Source of the DNA: Miscanthus floridulus
Taxonomy: Eukaryota > Streptophyta > Magnoliopsida > Poales > Poaceae
Direction of reading: 5' to 3'
DNA: 64,000 nucleotides
NCBI RefSeq assembly: GCF_019320115.1
Contig: NC_089587.1
Span: 83,511,603 to 83,575,602, forward strand
Part shown: piece by piece, positions 24,187-35,210 of the stretch
How the letters are laid out: the number at the start of each line of letters is the position of its first letter
How positions within the stretch are numbered: the stretch's first letter is position 1
Position numbers and translations under genes: made by a program
Notes under the pieces: generated by a model
Databases searched by the model: none
Seen by the model: only the letters and a program-made list of their open reading frames with translations
Told to the model about the DNA's origin: nothing

Positions 24187-25612
24187 GTGGCGTCGTGCAT
24201 GGAAGGTGATCTGGTTGCTCGGTTTTACGTAATCCTTGATATTCTTTCTTCCTTCCAAAAGAAAAGAATGGAGATCGGTCTATAATCAATCATTCATATA
24301 TATAGTCCTCATTTAGCAAATTGTATTCCTATAATCGTGCATGACTAATTTGAAAGGAAGAATTTTGTTGCAAGGGATGGGTGTAGGAGCGAGGGCTCCG
24401 GGAACGCAGCCCACATTGGAATGTCGCACCAAAAAGTGTCAACGCTTTGTTCTTTTTAGTTGTAGGAGATAAGTTATAGCTGGTATACTCTCGTCCAATA
24501 GGAAACATATATATAGCCCCTAGGAAATACCAGGAGCGCTACACGCGTGAGGAAGAGTCCGTCGATTTCCCTTCCGCCGCGGCTGCTCTCCTTCGCGACT
24601 TCATCGTGCGCCTTAGCGTCTGGCGTCGACGTCATTGTGGCGCCATGCATGGAAGGTGATCTAGTTGCTTGGTTTCACGTAAGTCTTGATATTCTTTCTT
24701 CCTTCCAAAAGAAAAGAATGGAGATTGGTCTATAATCAATCATTCGTATATATAGTCCTCATTTAGCAAATTGTATTGAAATAATTGTGCATGACTAATT
24801 TGGAAGGAAGGAATTTGTTGCAAGGGATGGGTGTAGGAGCGAGGGCTGCGGGAACGCAACAGGCAGGAGTATGGGCCCATGTTGGAATGTCGCACCAAAA
24901 AGTGTCCACGCTTTGTTCTTTTTAGTTGTAGGAGATAAGTTATAGCTGGTATACTCTCGTCCAATAGGAAACATATATATAGCCCCTAGGAAATACTAGG
25001 AGCGCTACACGCATGAGGAAGAGTCCATCGATTTCCCTTCTGCCACGGCCGCTCTCCTTCGCGACTTCATCATGCGCCTTAGCGTTCGGCGTCGACGTTG
25101 TTGTGGCGCAGTGCATGGAAGGTGACCTGGTTGCTCGGTTTCACATAATCCTAGATATTATTTCTTCCTTCCAAAAGAAAAGAATGGAGATTGGTCTATA
25201 ATCAATCATTCGTATATATAGTCCTCATTTAGAAAATTGTATTGCTATAATTGTGCATGACTAATTTAGAAGGAAGAATTTTGTTGCAAGGGATGGGTGT
25301 AAGAGCGAGGGCTACGGGAACGCAACAGGCAGGAGTATGGGCCCATGTTGGAATGTCGCACCAAAAAGTGTTCACGCTTTGTTCGTTTTAGTTGTAGGAG
25401 ATAAGTTATAGCTGGTATACTCTCGTCCAATAGGAAATATATATATCACCCATAGGAAATACCAGGAGCGCTACAAACGTGAGGAAGAGTCCATCGATTT
25501 CCCTTCCGCCGCGGCTGCTCTCCTTCGAGACTTCATCGTGCGCATTAGCGTCCGACGTCGACGTCGTTGTGGCGCCGTGCATGGAAGGTGATCTGGTTGC
25601 TCGGTTTTACGT
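24187..25612. repeat. 466-bp tandem array, about three copies
   Basis: The phrase GCATGGAAGGTGA recurs at 24197, 24647, 25113 and 25579, giving periods of 450, 466 and 466 bp; the fourth unit is cut short at about 25612. Each full unit contains a TATATATAG run followed by a short open frame of about 62 codons on the plus strand (24547-24735, 25013-25201; a third start near 25480). Inside this frame, TTTCACGTAAGT in one unit resembles an exon end with a GT donor. The block may be a multiplied promoter plus first exon, but no downstream exon is recognised. It lies 0.6 kb upstream of the WAK start. Confidence 0.85.
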
Positions 25613-26254
25613 AATAGCTTTCTTAGTACATTTCTTTGTTTATTAATTTTTCTATAAATAATAGATATAAGAGTATGAAACATCTCAGGTGCTGGCATCT
25701 TTTATGGTAACTCGAGAGAAGACTTTACATGTCAACACCGATAACAATAGCTAGACATTTCTAACTTTTGTGACAATTTGTAGAATTTATCCTTTCTAGC
25801 ACATGTCTTAAGCGAATCGACACGACGTATCTTGTGATAGTTGCATGAAGGAATCTTCCTGTTAGTAACAGTAACTCTAAACTCATGACTTTTCTCCCAT
25901 TTTTAGGCATGGAGATCCGAGAGCAAGGACATCATTGTTTCCATTAATACATACAAAAAAGACAGGAGGAATAGTGGAGTACTCCGCATCTCCCTCGGCA
26001 AGTCTTCTTGGTCCAGCGACGACCGTAACATCAGATGCGACACTTGCGCTGAAATTCCAAGTCCAGGTCGTTCTTCCACTAATACTAGCTACCGCTAGCT
26101 GGACTGCTTGCCCAACGCACGCGAGATTTTTGTAAGTTTTTCTAGAGCCAGTTATTGTTAGTCTCAGAATAAAACTGTGTTGTCCTCGTAAACAAGCCTT
26201 ACAGACACCTCCATCTGCTTAATTAAACAAGCCTTACAGACCTCTGATACAACC
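25613..26254. other. Upstream region of the WAK gene
   Basis: No coding sequence is supported. A 17-bp phrase AAACAAGCCTTACAGAC occurs twice (26190-26206 and 26225-26241) immediately before the WAK start codon. A clear TATA box was not identified. Confidence 0.4.
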
Positions 26255-26423
26255 ATGTGCTCCACCGGAGCGCTACTGGTTCGCACATGCGTTTTGCTCT
26301 TGTGTTTGGCCGCCGCGGCGCGAGCGCCGCCGGCCAAGGTCCATGCTGCAGGCACCGGGAATGGGCTCCTTGGTATCCCTACCAAAGCATCCCTGGCGCA
26401 CTGCCCCTCCCACTACGGGAATG
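26255..26423 (+). pseudogene. WAK exon 1, first piece: signal peptide and start of extracellular domain
   Basis: ATG at 26255 starts a signal peptide (M-C-S-T-G then a Leu/Ala-rich core, about residues 8-23). Next is I-P-T-K-A-S-L-A-H-C-P-S, the region preceding the first conserved cysteine of the WAK galacturonan-binding domain. WAK sequence stops at G-N and resumes at 45103 with V-E-I-S. Codon phase is preserved: the G at 26423 joins TC at 45103 to make a valine codon. The sequence immediately after 26423 is the LTR. Confidence 0.85.
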
Positions 26424-27588
26424 TGTCTGCACGAAAAATGCGTCTACATACAGCAAGTCGGAAAGATCTGTTCGATGGAGCTAGAGATCCGCTTGGCTTC
26501 AACGCAGGGATAATCGATCCTGCGTATTCCTTCCGAGACGTGCCAATCAATTTGACCCTGCAATTTACAAGAAGAGAAAGTTTATTAGTAATTTAAGGTG
26601 GAACATGTCGGTCTTTGCCCAGACAGTTTCAAGTGTGCCGCTTCGGGAGCAGCTCAACTAAATAGCCAATACGCACAGAAATCGGCTCTTAAGCACAGTG
26701 AAGCTTATGTATCGCGATTGATTTTATATTGATAAATACAATGTCCACAGATGTAAATAAGATCATCAGCTAGGTGGATATTACCAGTGTGAATCATTGA
26801 GCCGATGAATCTAATCAAGAAAAGGATATAACATGCAAATGAATCGACTATCTAATATAAATGGACCTACAAACGTTCTGAATCTAATCTGTTATCATCA
26901 ATAATGAGGTTCGACCAGATCGATGACAGCTATGATGATAATAACAAACTAAAACCGAAGAATCCATAAAACCATCTATACTTCGATAGGCTTTCCGAAA
27001 GATATGCTATACGTGAAGGCTCAAGCGAATCGGCTAAAATAGCCGATTTAGATGAAAAGGGGCTACAGCGTGTGAACAATCGACTATTTCACAAGAACGA
27101 ACCTATGGACTCCTCAGACTTAACCTGCTATCTCTAACAGTGGGGTTCGACCGGATCGATGCAGCCATGAAAAAAACAACGAATCAAACCCTTAAAGTAC
27201 ACAGATCTATTCACGCTTAACAGAATCATAGACGCACACTGTAGGCGTTAACGCACAGGCGATCGGATATTTAGCCGATGTAGGCATAGCAAACAGCTAA
27301 GGTCATACCTAATCAGGAACAAATCTACTAACTAGCATCCTCCAATCTACAGTGCCATCAATGGGGATCGACCGGATCGTTACAGCCATAATGGTGAACT
27401 ATAAACTAGATTTAACTAGCCAGCAAACCTCTTAAAGATTATACATGTCTTAACCGCGTACTATGCACGATCAAGATCGAAATAGAATGGCCGATGAAAC
27501 ATAACCTGTCGCTCAGAGTAAGAAACAACGTGTTGTAATAAAGCAAACGACGGACTAAAAGGATATGAGGCCGATCTAGATCGATCTC

Positions 27589-27860
27589 CACTACGCCAGA
27601 TTTGAACATCAGTGCCGGATTTGTGAGAACCGACAGTGATGTACCTTCACTGCCAGTTATGAGCTTGAAAATGAGAAAATGATTGGGGCTGGGCTAAAAC
27701 CAACAGTGAAGCACCATATCACTGCCGGTTTGTGGCTTGAACCGGTAGTGTTTTAGCGGCCACTTATCACTGCCGGTTCAAGCCACAAACCGACAGTGAT
27801 TTGGCTCTATCACTGTTGGTTCTAGCCAAGAACCGACGGTGATAAGCCTACAGCACAAAA
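27589..27860. repeat. Left TIR and subterminal repeats of CACTA1
   Basis: After the CACTA terminus, ATCACTGCCGGTTT-type motifs and their complements (AACCGACAGTGAT) alternate, several forming head-to-head hairpins, for example around 27740-27800. In En/Spm such subterminal motifs bind the TnpA-type protein. Confidence 0.88.
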
Positions 27861-28485
27861 AGGCTGCAGCCGTCCTCTTCTTCCTCCTCTCTTCCATCCT
27901 GAGAACATAGGCACGCGTTTGGGCCCTTCCCTCCATTGTTGCGGCTGCTCTTCACCATGAAGCTAGTGCTTGGATTTTGAAGAATAGCTTGATCTTTTTG
28001 CTTTAAGGTTAGTAACAAACATCCACTCCTTTGATTTTATTGCTTAATTAGCTTTGTTTTGATGGCTACATTGCTTGATTCTCATTCTAGTTCTTTCTCC
28101 ATTCTAGAGAAGACTTTTCCAATTGGATATTTGTGCAAGGCTCAAATTGTGGTGAATCCATCATCTAAACGGTTGGTGTCTATAAACATATTTAAATTCC
28201 TAGCTAATTATTCCATGATGGTCAAGATCATCATTGTTAGTATGTGATGCTATAATTAGTTCTTAGAAGTAGAGTAGAATAGTTGTTCTTCAATATTGTG
28301 CAATAATTGTTTTTTACTACTATTTTCAATTTACAGGGCTAGGGCTACCAATTTTAATTTTCCAATAATTAGTGTACAATAATGTTTTCCAAAAATGGTA
28401 CTTTCGAGCTACAATTGTTGTTCATGAAGCTCGATTTCTTATTAATTCTTTGTAATTACTGTCTCAGTATTTTTTTTGTGTAGAG

Positions 28486-31400
28486 ATGGATCGAGAGTGG
28501 ATGCATCTGTCCTGAACAGACAAGCGGTACATGCATGGCGTCAGTCAGTTTATCATCGATGCCAAAGCCCATGCTAGGAATGGGAATCCTGTCTTCTGTC
28601 CATACAAAGATTGCAAGAATCAAAGGAACTTTTGCCAAATTGAGTCTATATGATGGTACTTGATTACCAGGGGGTTCATGCCAAACTATATGATATCGAT
28701 TATGCATGGCGAGGTTGGTGTGAATGTTCTGCAGGAAAACGATGATGATGTGGATATGCCTGACGTAGGCATCCACGATGCTGACAAGGAACCCGGTGTC
28801 AACACGGAACCTATGGCCACAGTTAATAATGTGTTTAGGAACACGCTAGCTGACAACACCGAGGATAACGATGGCATTTCTCAGCTGCTATGTAATGTAG
28901 AGACCAGATGTCTTAGTGAAAGATAGCTAAGAAAGCAAGAGAAAATGAGACAAGATGGCAAAACACCATTGTATAGGGATTGTCCAATGAGCAAACTGGA
29001 AGCCGACATCATGCTGTTAGAGTTCAAATTGACAAACGGATTGAGAGATAAAGGCTTTGATCAGTTGTTAGGTATAATAAGGAAAATGCTCCTAGAAAAA
29101 ATGAGTTGCCAGAAAAGACATACTTGGCCAAGCAAATGATCTGCCCCATCGGCCTTGAGGTTGAAAAAATCCATGCCTGTTCCAATGATTGCATATTGTA
29201 CCATGGAGAAAAATACAAAGACCTGGACAAGTGCCCCAAGTGTGAAGCTCCATGGTACAAGGAAGGGCCGTCAGATGAGGGTACCAAGACCAGAGAAGGT
29301 CCCGTAAAGGTCGTTTGGTATTTCCATATAGCTCCCCGGGTGCATAGGTTGTTTGCATGTGCAAAGTCAGCCAAGTTGTTGCGCTGGCATGAGAAGAGCA
29401 TAAGAAAGATACAATGATGAGGCACCCCGCCGATGGGCATGACTGGAGGACTGTCAATACTATGTTCTATAAGGACATCAGGGGAGAGGTAAGGCACCTT
29501 TGGTTTGCTTTGAGCATAGATGGGATGAATCCTTTCGACCAGGTTAGAAGTAATCATAACACCTTGCCAGTGACGCTTTGTATATACAACCTTCCACCTT
29601 GGGTCTATATGAAGCGGTCGTACATCCAAATGCCACTACTAATCCAAGGGCCAAGACAACCTGGGAATGACATCGATGTGTTTCTGGAACTAGTGATCGA
29701 TGAACTAGTGGAGATGTTTGAAAAGGGTGTGCCGGATGTTTGGGACGAGTACAAAAAGGAACATGTCACGATCAAGGGAGTACTTATCGCTACAATCATC
29801 GACCTACTAGATCGAGGTTCGTTGTCCAGAGAGAAGACAAAATGCTATACTGGATGTGTCGAGTGCTTGTACGACACCGATGCGGTAAATCTATCAAATA
29901 ACTCAAAGATAGTTTATATGGGACACCGTAGGTTCCTACCTAAGGATCACCCTTATCACAGGAATAGAAAAGATTTCAACGGTACTATTGAGAAACGCTT
30001 AGCTCCAAAATATCGAGACAGGTCTATGATACTTTGAGAACTCAACAAACTAGAGGTTGTCGTTGGGAAGGGGGACAATGCAGTAGCAGCGCCTGATGGG
30101 AGCGTTTGGAAGAAAAAAATTGGTTTTCTAGAAACTACCTTACTGGCCATTTCTGAGTGTACGCCACTATCTTGATCCCATGCACATCACTAAAAACGTG
30201 TGTGCTAACACTCTTAACACCTTGATGGACACCGAGGGGACATCGAAGGATTCACTAGCCACACGCCTGGACATGCAACACTTGGGAATCAGGAAGGAGC
30301 TGCATCCTGTGGAGCTAGAGAATGGCTAGTTCAAACTTCTGGTTGCGTCATGGACATTGAAGAAGGAAAAAAAGCGTGCGCTTATGTCTTTCTTCAAAGA
30401 ACTCAAAGTCTCGATGGGCTACTGTGCGAACCCGAAGAGGCTAGTGAACATGAGAGAACTCAAGTTCAACTATGGCCCTATGAAGGCCCATGGCTGTCAT
30501 GTAATTATGACTCAGCTGCTCCCTGTTGCCCTGCGTGGTATCCTCCCCCCAAAGGTTCACGCCCCAATCATAAAGCTTTGCTTGTTCTTCAACGCAATCT
30601 CAAAAAAGGTCATTGATGTGTCCATGCTAGAGCAGCTGCAGCAGGACATAGCCAAAACTCTCATTAGGCTTAAGATGCATTTCCTGCCGACTTACTTTGA
30701 TATCTCATTGCATCTGCTCATTCATCTTGTTGACCAAATTAGAGCCCTTGGCCCAATGTACCTACATCAGATGTTCCCTTTCGAAAGATTGATAAAAGTT
30801 TTTAGGAGGTATGTTAGGAACAAATTCAGGCTAGAAGGGGGCATGGTTAAAGGATGGTCAATGGAGAAGGCCATTGAGTTCACATATTATCTGGACATCA
30901 AAAGGGTTGGAGTTCTAGAATCTCGTCACGAGGGAAGACTATGTGGCAAAGGAACGATTGTTGAGAAATCTGTTATAGTAGACGACCCTATTTCTTTCAG
31001 ATAGGCATAGTTCACTATTCTCCAGCAAGCCGAGGGTGTGATGCCATACATTGACGAGCACAGGCAATCGCTACAAACTCTGTATCTGAGCAGGTCACAG
31101 GCTTGGCTGGATAAAAAACATAAGGAGAAATTTGTCAACTGGTTGCGATGTTGCTTGCGTGGAATAAAGTTGGGTAATCAACTGGATGTCTTAGCCAAGG
31201 GACCTTCAAGTACATATCTTAAGTACCAAGGGTATGGGATCAATGGATTCATATTTTACACAAAAAAGCAAGATGGAAAGAGCACATACCAAAATTGTGG
31301 TGTTCGTTTTGGTGCTCACGATGAAAACGGCAATGTGCAGACGACATACTATGGTTTCATAGAAGAGATATGGGAGCTAGCCTACGGTCCATTGAAGGCA

Positions 31401-31766
31401 GCTCTTTTTCACTGCCAGTGGGTCCGGCTTGAGGAAATCAACACTGACAGCGAAGGGTCCACTACCGTTGATCTCACTAAGACCGCATACAGAGATGACC
31501 CCTTCGTCCTTGCAAGAGATGTTATGCAAGTCTTCTATGCAAGGGACAACAAGACAAAAGGAAGGCTAAAAGTAGTCCTAGAAGGAAAAAGAAAGATTGT
31601 TGGTGTTGATGGAGTGACAGACGAAGAAGACTACATGGCTATCAGGAAATGCCTCCATTCGGGGGCGAACGTACCCCTACCTATCCTTCAAAAGGGTGAT
31701 GAACCTACTTACGTACGGCTTGACCACAATGAGGCCCTCATTGTTGATGCACGTAAAGATAGTTAG
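28486..31766 (+). pseudogene. CACTA1 TNP2-type transposase (decayed)
   Basis: The order of blocks matches the intact transposase of CACTA2: an N-terminal transposase-associated domain (M-D-R-E-W-M, later R-G-F-M-P-N-Y), C-P-I-G-L-E-V-E-K-I-H-A-C, M-R-H-P-A-D-G, Q-G-P-R-Q-P-G-N-D-I-D-V, then V-A-L-R-G-I-L-P-P, L-G-P-M-Y-L-H-Q-M-F-P-F-E-R and a C-terminal domain containing Y-G-F-I-E-E-I-W-E-L and D-P-F-V-L-A-R-D-V. The frame changes at least three times (about 29095, 29405 and 30040-30357) and there are several in-frame stops, for example at 30037 and 31004. The family product cuts and joins transposon ends; this copy cannot be made whole. Confidence 0.92.
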
Positions 31767-32430
31767 ATTATTGTTAACTATGTAATCATTATGCACATAA
31801 CCGTGAAGGATGTTTGATCCTGATGAAACTCTCATCTCCTCTCTCCTCGTTAATACTCTGCCGACTCAGCAAATATGCCGACGTATCATAGCAATTAATG
31901 AGAATGAAAGTTATTTAAAACTACCATTGAGACTAACCTTATTACTATTCAAACACTCGATTAGACATCGAACGTAACATTTCTAAACTTTACTATTTGA
32001 ATTTAAACACTAGCTAAATATAAATATAAATATATATGTCTAGACTTCCCATAGAAGGACATTGGGGTGACCATTCTCTTCCGAGCTACTACTAGTAGTG
32101 AGGGATCCACAGCTCCTCGGCACCACTGGTCCCAAACCAGTTTGTAGTCCCTACTCGCAATACTCGAAGGAGCCCAGCCCACAGTAGGCATTGAGCAAAG
32201 GTGTAGTAGCTCCAACCTTCATTGATCATTGATGTATGTGCTCCTGGAGATGTGAATGGGAATACCTGTGGCTTGTGTGTTGACTATTGAGTGATCCATT
32301 TACTTGATGCATGTACTATTCTAGTCTCCAGATCAAGACAAGATGAAGAGGAACACTAAGAAGGCCACGGAGAAAGAAGGTGCACAGAGAAAATTCATTT
32401 AATAATTTATAAAATTGAAACAAAAATTTT

Positions 32431-32500
32431 GGGTCGCCTGGGACTCGAACACGGGTCTTGGGGGCTAAGTTGAGGTGTCCTAACCGTTGAGCTAGTAAGA
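32431..32500 (-). repeat. tRNA-like segment 1 (SINE-like), internal to CACTA1
   Basis: The minus strand carries TAGCTCAACGGTTAGG (A-box-like) and, 40-odd bases later, GTGTTCGAGTCCC (B-box-like), the arrangement of an RNA polymerase III tRNA promoter. Stems are imperfect and no anticodon is convincing, so it is a tRNA-derived sequence rather than a tRNA gene. Confidence 0.6.
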
Positions 32501-32702
32501 GCTCGAAAGAAAATGAAAAGTTATCATACTTAACACCAAACTGCTATATTTCCAAAAAAACTGCTACACCACATCACTGCCGGTTTGGGGAATGAACCGG
32601 CAGTGATGTACCCTCATCACTGTCAGTTTATAATGAGAACCGACAGTGATGAGCTATTTCCCAAATTAATTAAATAATTTATAAAATTGAACAAAAAATT
32701 TT

Positions 32703-32775
32703 TGGGCAGCCTGGGACTCGAACATGGGTCTTAGGGGCTAGGTTGAGGGGTCTTAACCGTTGAGCCAGTCGAAGG
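32703..32775 (-). repeat. tRNA-like segment 2 (SINE-like), internal to CACTA1
   Basis: A second copy with TGGCTCAACGGTTAAG and ATGTTCGAGTCCC on the minus strand, followed by the same AT-rich context as copy 1. Confidence 0.6.
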
Positions 32776-33876
32776 AGTTCGAAAGAAAATGAAAAGTTGT
32801 CCTACTTAACACCTAACTACTACATTTTTCAAAAAAAACTACTACACCAAATCACTGTTGGTTTTGGTTTTAAAACCGGCAGTGATAGCTTCTATCATAG
32901 TCAGTAGCTCAAACCGACATAGAAGGCTCCATTCACTGTCGGTTTTTAAACGAAAACCGACAGTGATGTGTAGATGCTCCTCACATGCCAACAGTGCTCC
33001 CACGGACAACAACAGTTGGAACACTGCTCCCACCTACCCCGACAACTTTAGTTTAGAAATAAAAATGTACTACGACTGCTAGCCCCTTTAAAATGGCCCT
33101 TAGCCAGGATCTAGCCTCTTCATGCATGTTGGTTTCAGCCAGGTCTTATCAGCCATGATACAATATTTTCCTCTCACAACAAACCACATATATCGTTATG
33201 CATCGTAGTCCACCAAAATGGTGCACACAAGAGGTACTAGAAGAATGCTACTGAAGATAGAGCAACGCCGAAGATTGGAGATGCCACAAGGTTCACAGAG
33301 CCATCCACTGCGGTGCGCATCTGGAAAAAGGCTATGTACAGACAAGGCAGATTCATTGATGCCACCTTGTCATCTCCAACCGGTATAGCTCATAGACCAC
33401 CTCGGTGCTGCTGTTTGACCCTAGTTGTGGTGCTAAAAGAATGCTACTGAGGTGGTTAAATTATAATGTGTTGATACACATTCATTGTAACATTGACCTG
33501 TATGCAAATAGGTCTTTGTTATCGTATAGTGTAAGGTCTTTGTTATCGTATATGTAATTTATTTCTCATATTTTTATCATTTTTTGATGTGTTTCATTAC
33601 TATCTAAATAAATATATCATTGTTGTTAAAACATTCCCACTATACTATCTAAATAAATATATCCTTTACATATATGCACCTTCACTGTCGGTTCTACTTA
33701 CAAACCGGCAGTGATATTAACTTTCACTATCGGTTCTACTTAAAAACCAGCAGTGATGTCCATGCCCCCTATATAAAATAAACCGCTGGCCACATACATC
33801 GATCCCACCCACCTACAAACTGTCACACTCTCACTTCTCAAGAAATCCACTCTCTCTCTCTCTACGTGATTTGGTC

Positions 33877-35075
33877 ATGGCTCCTGCATTTTTCAATGAT
33901 ATTGATATGTTGTCTTCTCCAATATTCTATCTATATTTATATTCATGTTTCTTTGCATTCTACATTTATATATATTCTTATTCCTTGCATTCGATCTATA
34001 TTTAATTATGTTGTCACATTTTACTTGGAAGAATTTTTGTGCATATATTTTATGTTCATATTTTATCGATCAGGTGGTATGAACAACGGACCTCCACCAC
34101 GATAAGAACCAGGTTTCCACCCTGGCAATGAGCCATTCGCTCCTAATATGGTCATTCCACGGTTCTCTGTTCTAGCTATTGTATGAAATATTTTCCAACA
34201 TCTTTTGTTTTTTTATGCTAACAAATAAGTGTAATTAGTTTAATATCATTGTTGCATACATATATGTCGCAGACTATATCCCCAATAGATTGGCTGCGAA
34301 CAACACTTAGCTGGTTCTCTATCTTGGACATCGTCGAGAACAGGGCATCTAATGCAAGTGGTCGGCTATGGACGTGTGAACTCAGTTTTTTCATCCCTTT
34401 GAGGGGTGCAAATCATCAGAACCATATCCATGAGATAGGAAGATAGAGCCCGGACATGATAAGTGCCCAATTCAGTGCCATGCGCCTCTATTTAGAGGCA
34501 CTTCGACGTGTTTGCTATGATGTGCTTGATTTCTCACACTTCAAGGCACTTGCTTTGAATGCTGGTGATATCCCCGTCCCGCAAGCAAGCGAATGGTTTT
34601 CGAGCTACAACCGTGCGGATGTGGTAAAATGGTCATATATACCTGAGTCATAGTTATTTGTTGTTTATTATTGTAATAACATTCTCTATTTTTTTTTCTT
34701 TTTCTCCACATGCAGATTGCGCTCCAGGACCTTACCTATGCTGCATGTGGCTTGTGGGCCATTCTAGACCAAGCTACGGAGCAACTCGGGTACGATTGGG
34801 ACTTCTGCAATGGTTACCTCGGCCAGCTCACTGTAGAAGGACGCCAGTACTACATAAAGATTACTAATAGGGGCAGTGGTCGTTCAATAGGTTAGATCTA
34901 TGGCCGACCATTCTTTCGGTATTGTGAGGCACAAGAGAGTGCACTCATACGGGTATTGGACTTCATCGATATAAGCGAATACATAATCCGTGACATCAAT
35001 TACCATATATGGCTACAGAGGCATGTTAGTGTGCGTGGCCCGATCAAACCCGGCAGTGATTCCGATAGTAATTAA
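33877..35075 (+). pseudogene. Unrecognised CACTA1 gene, several exons, broken
   Basis: A TATA-like CTATATAAAAT (about 33768-33779) precedes an ATG at 33877. Coding-like blocks at about 34077-34180, 34274-34650 and 34716-35075 are separated by AT-rich stretches with GT and AG at their edges (for example TATTGTATGA at 34177, CATGCAG|ATTGCG at 34716). Predicted segments include W-L-R-T-T-L-S-W-F-S and A-L-Q-D-L-T-Y-A-A-C-G-L-W-A-I-L. In-frame stops occur near 34107, 34444 and 34893. I do not recognise the family. CACTA2 has no obvious counterpart. Confidence 0.45.
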
Positions 35076-35210
35076 TGTTTATTATGTTGTTTTCAAGGTC
35101 GTAGTTTAATTGGGTTCAAATTTTAATTTGTACGACTTTGTGTGTTTAATTATTATCATGCATGTAATTCGTGTAACATTTGTTGGGCAAAAAGAAATAT
35201 ACATTCTGGG

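Larger units (their letters stand above)
32395..32975. repeat. Internal tandem units with tRNA-like and subterminal-type segments
   Basis: Two consecutive units of roughly 270 bp (starting about 32395 and 32665) each contain an AT-rich lead, a tRNA-like segment and an inverted pair of ATCACTGCCGGTT motifs. A third unit occurs at about 37680-37960. The subterminal-type motif pair repeats again at 32850-32970 (AAATCACTGTTGGTTT ... AACCGACAGTGATG) and 33685-33750. They lie between the transposase and the next gene. Confidence 0.85.

Noticed and set aside
25935..26135. Coding exon upstream of the WAK start
   Set aside because: The frame is short, shows no similarity to WAK or other families, and the WAK signal peptide begins independently at 26255.
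32431..32500. A functional tRNA gene
   Set aside because: A- and B-box-like sequences are present, but stems mismatch, no anticodon loop is convincing, and it is multiplied inside a transposon.
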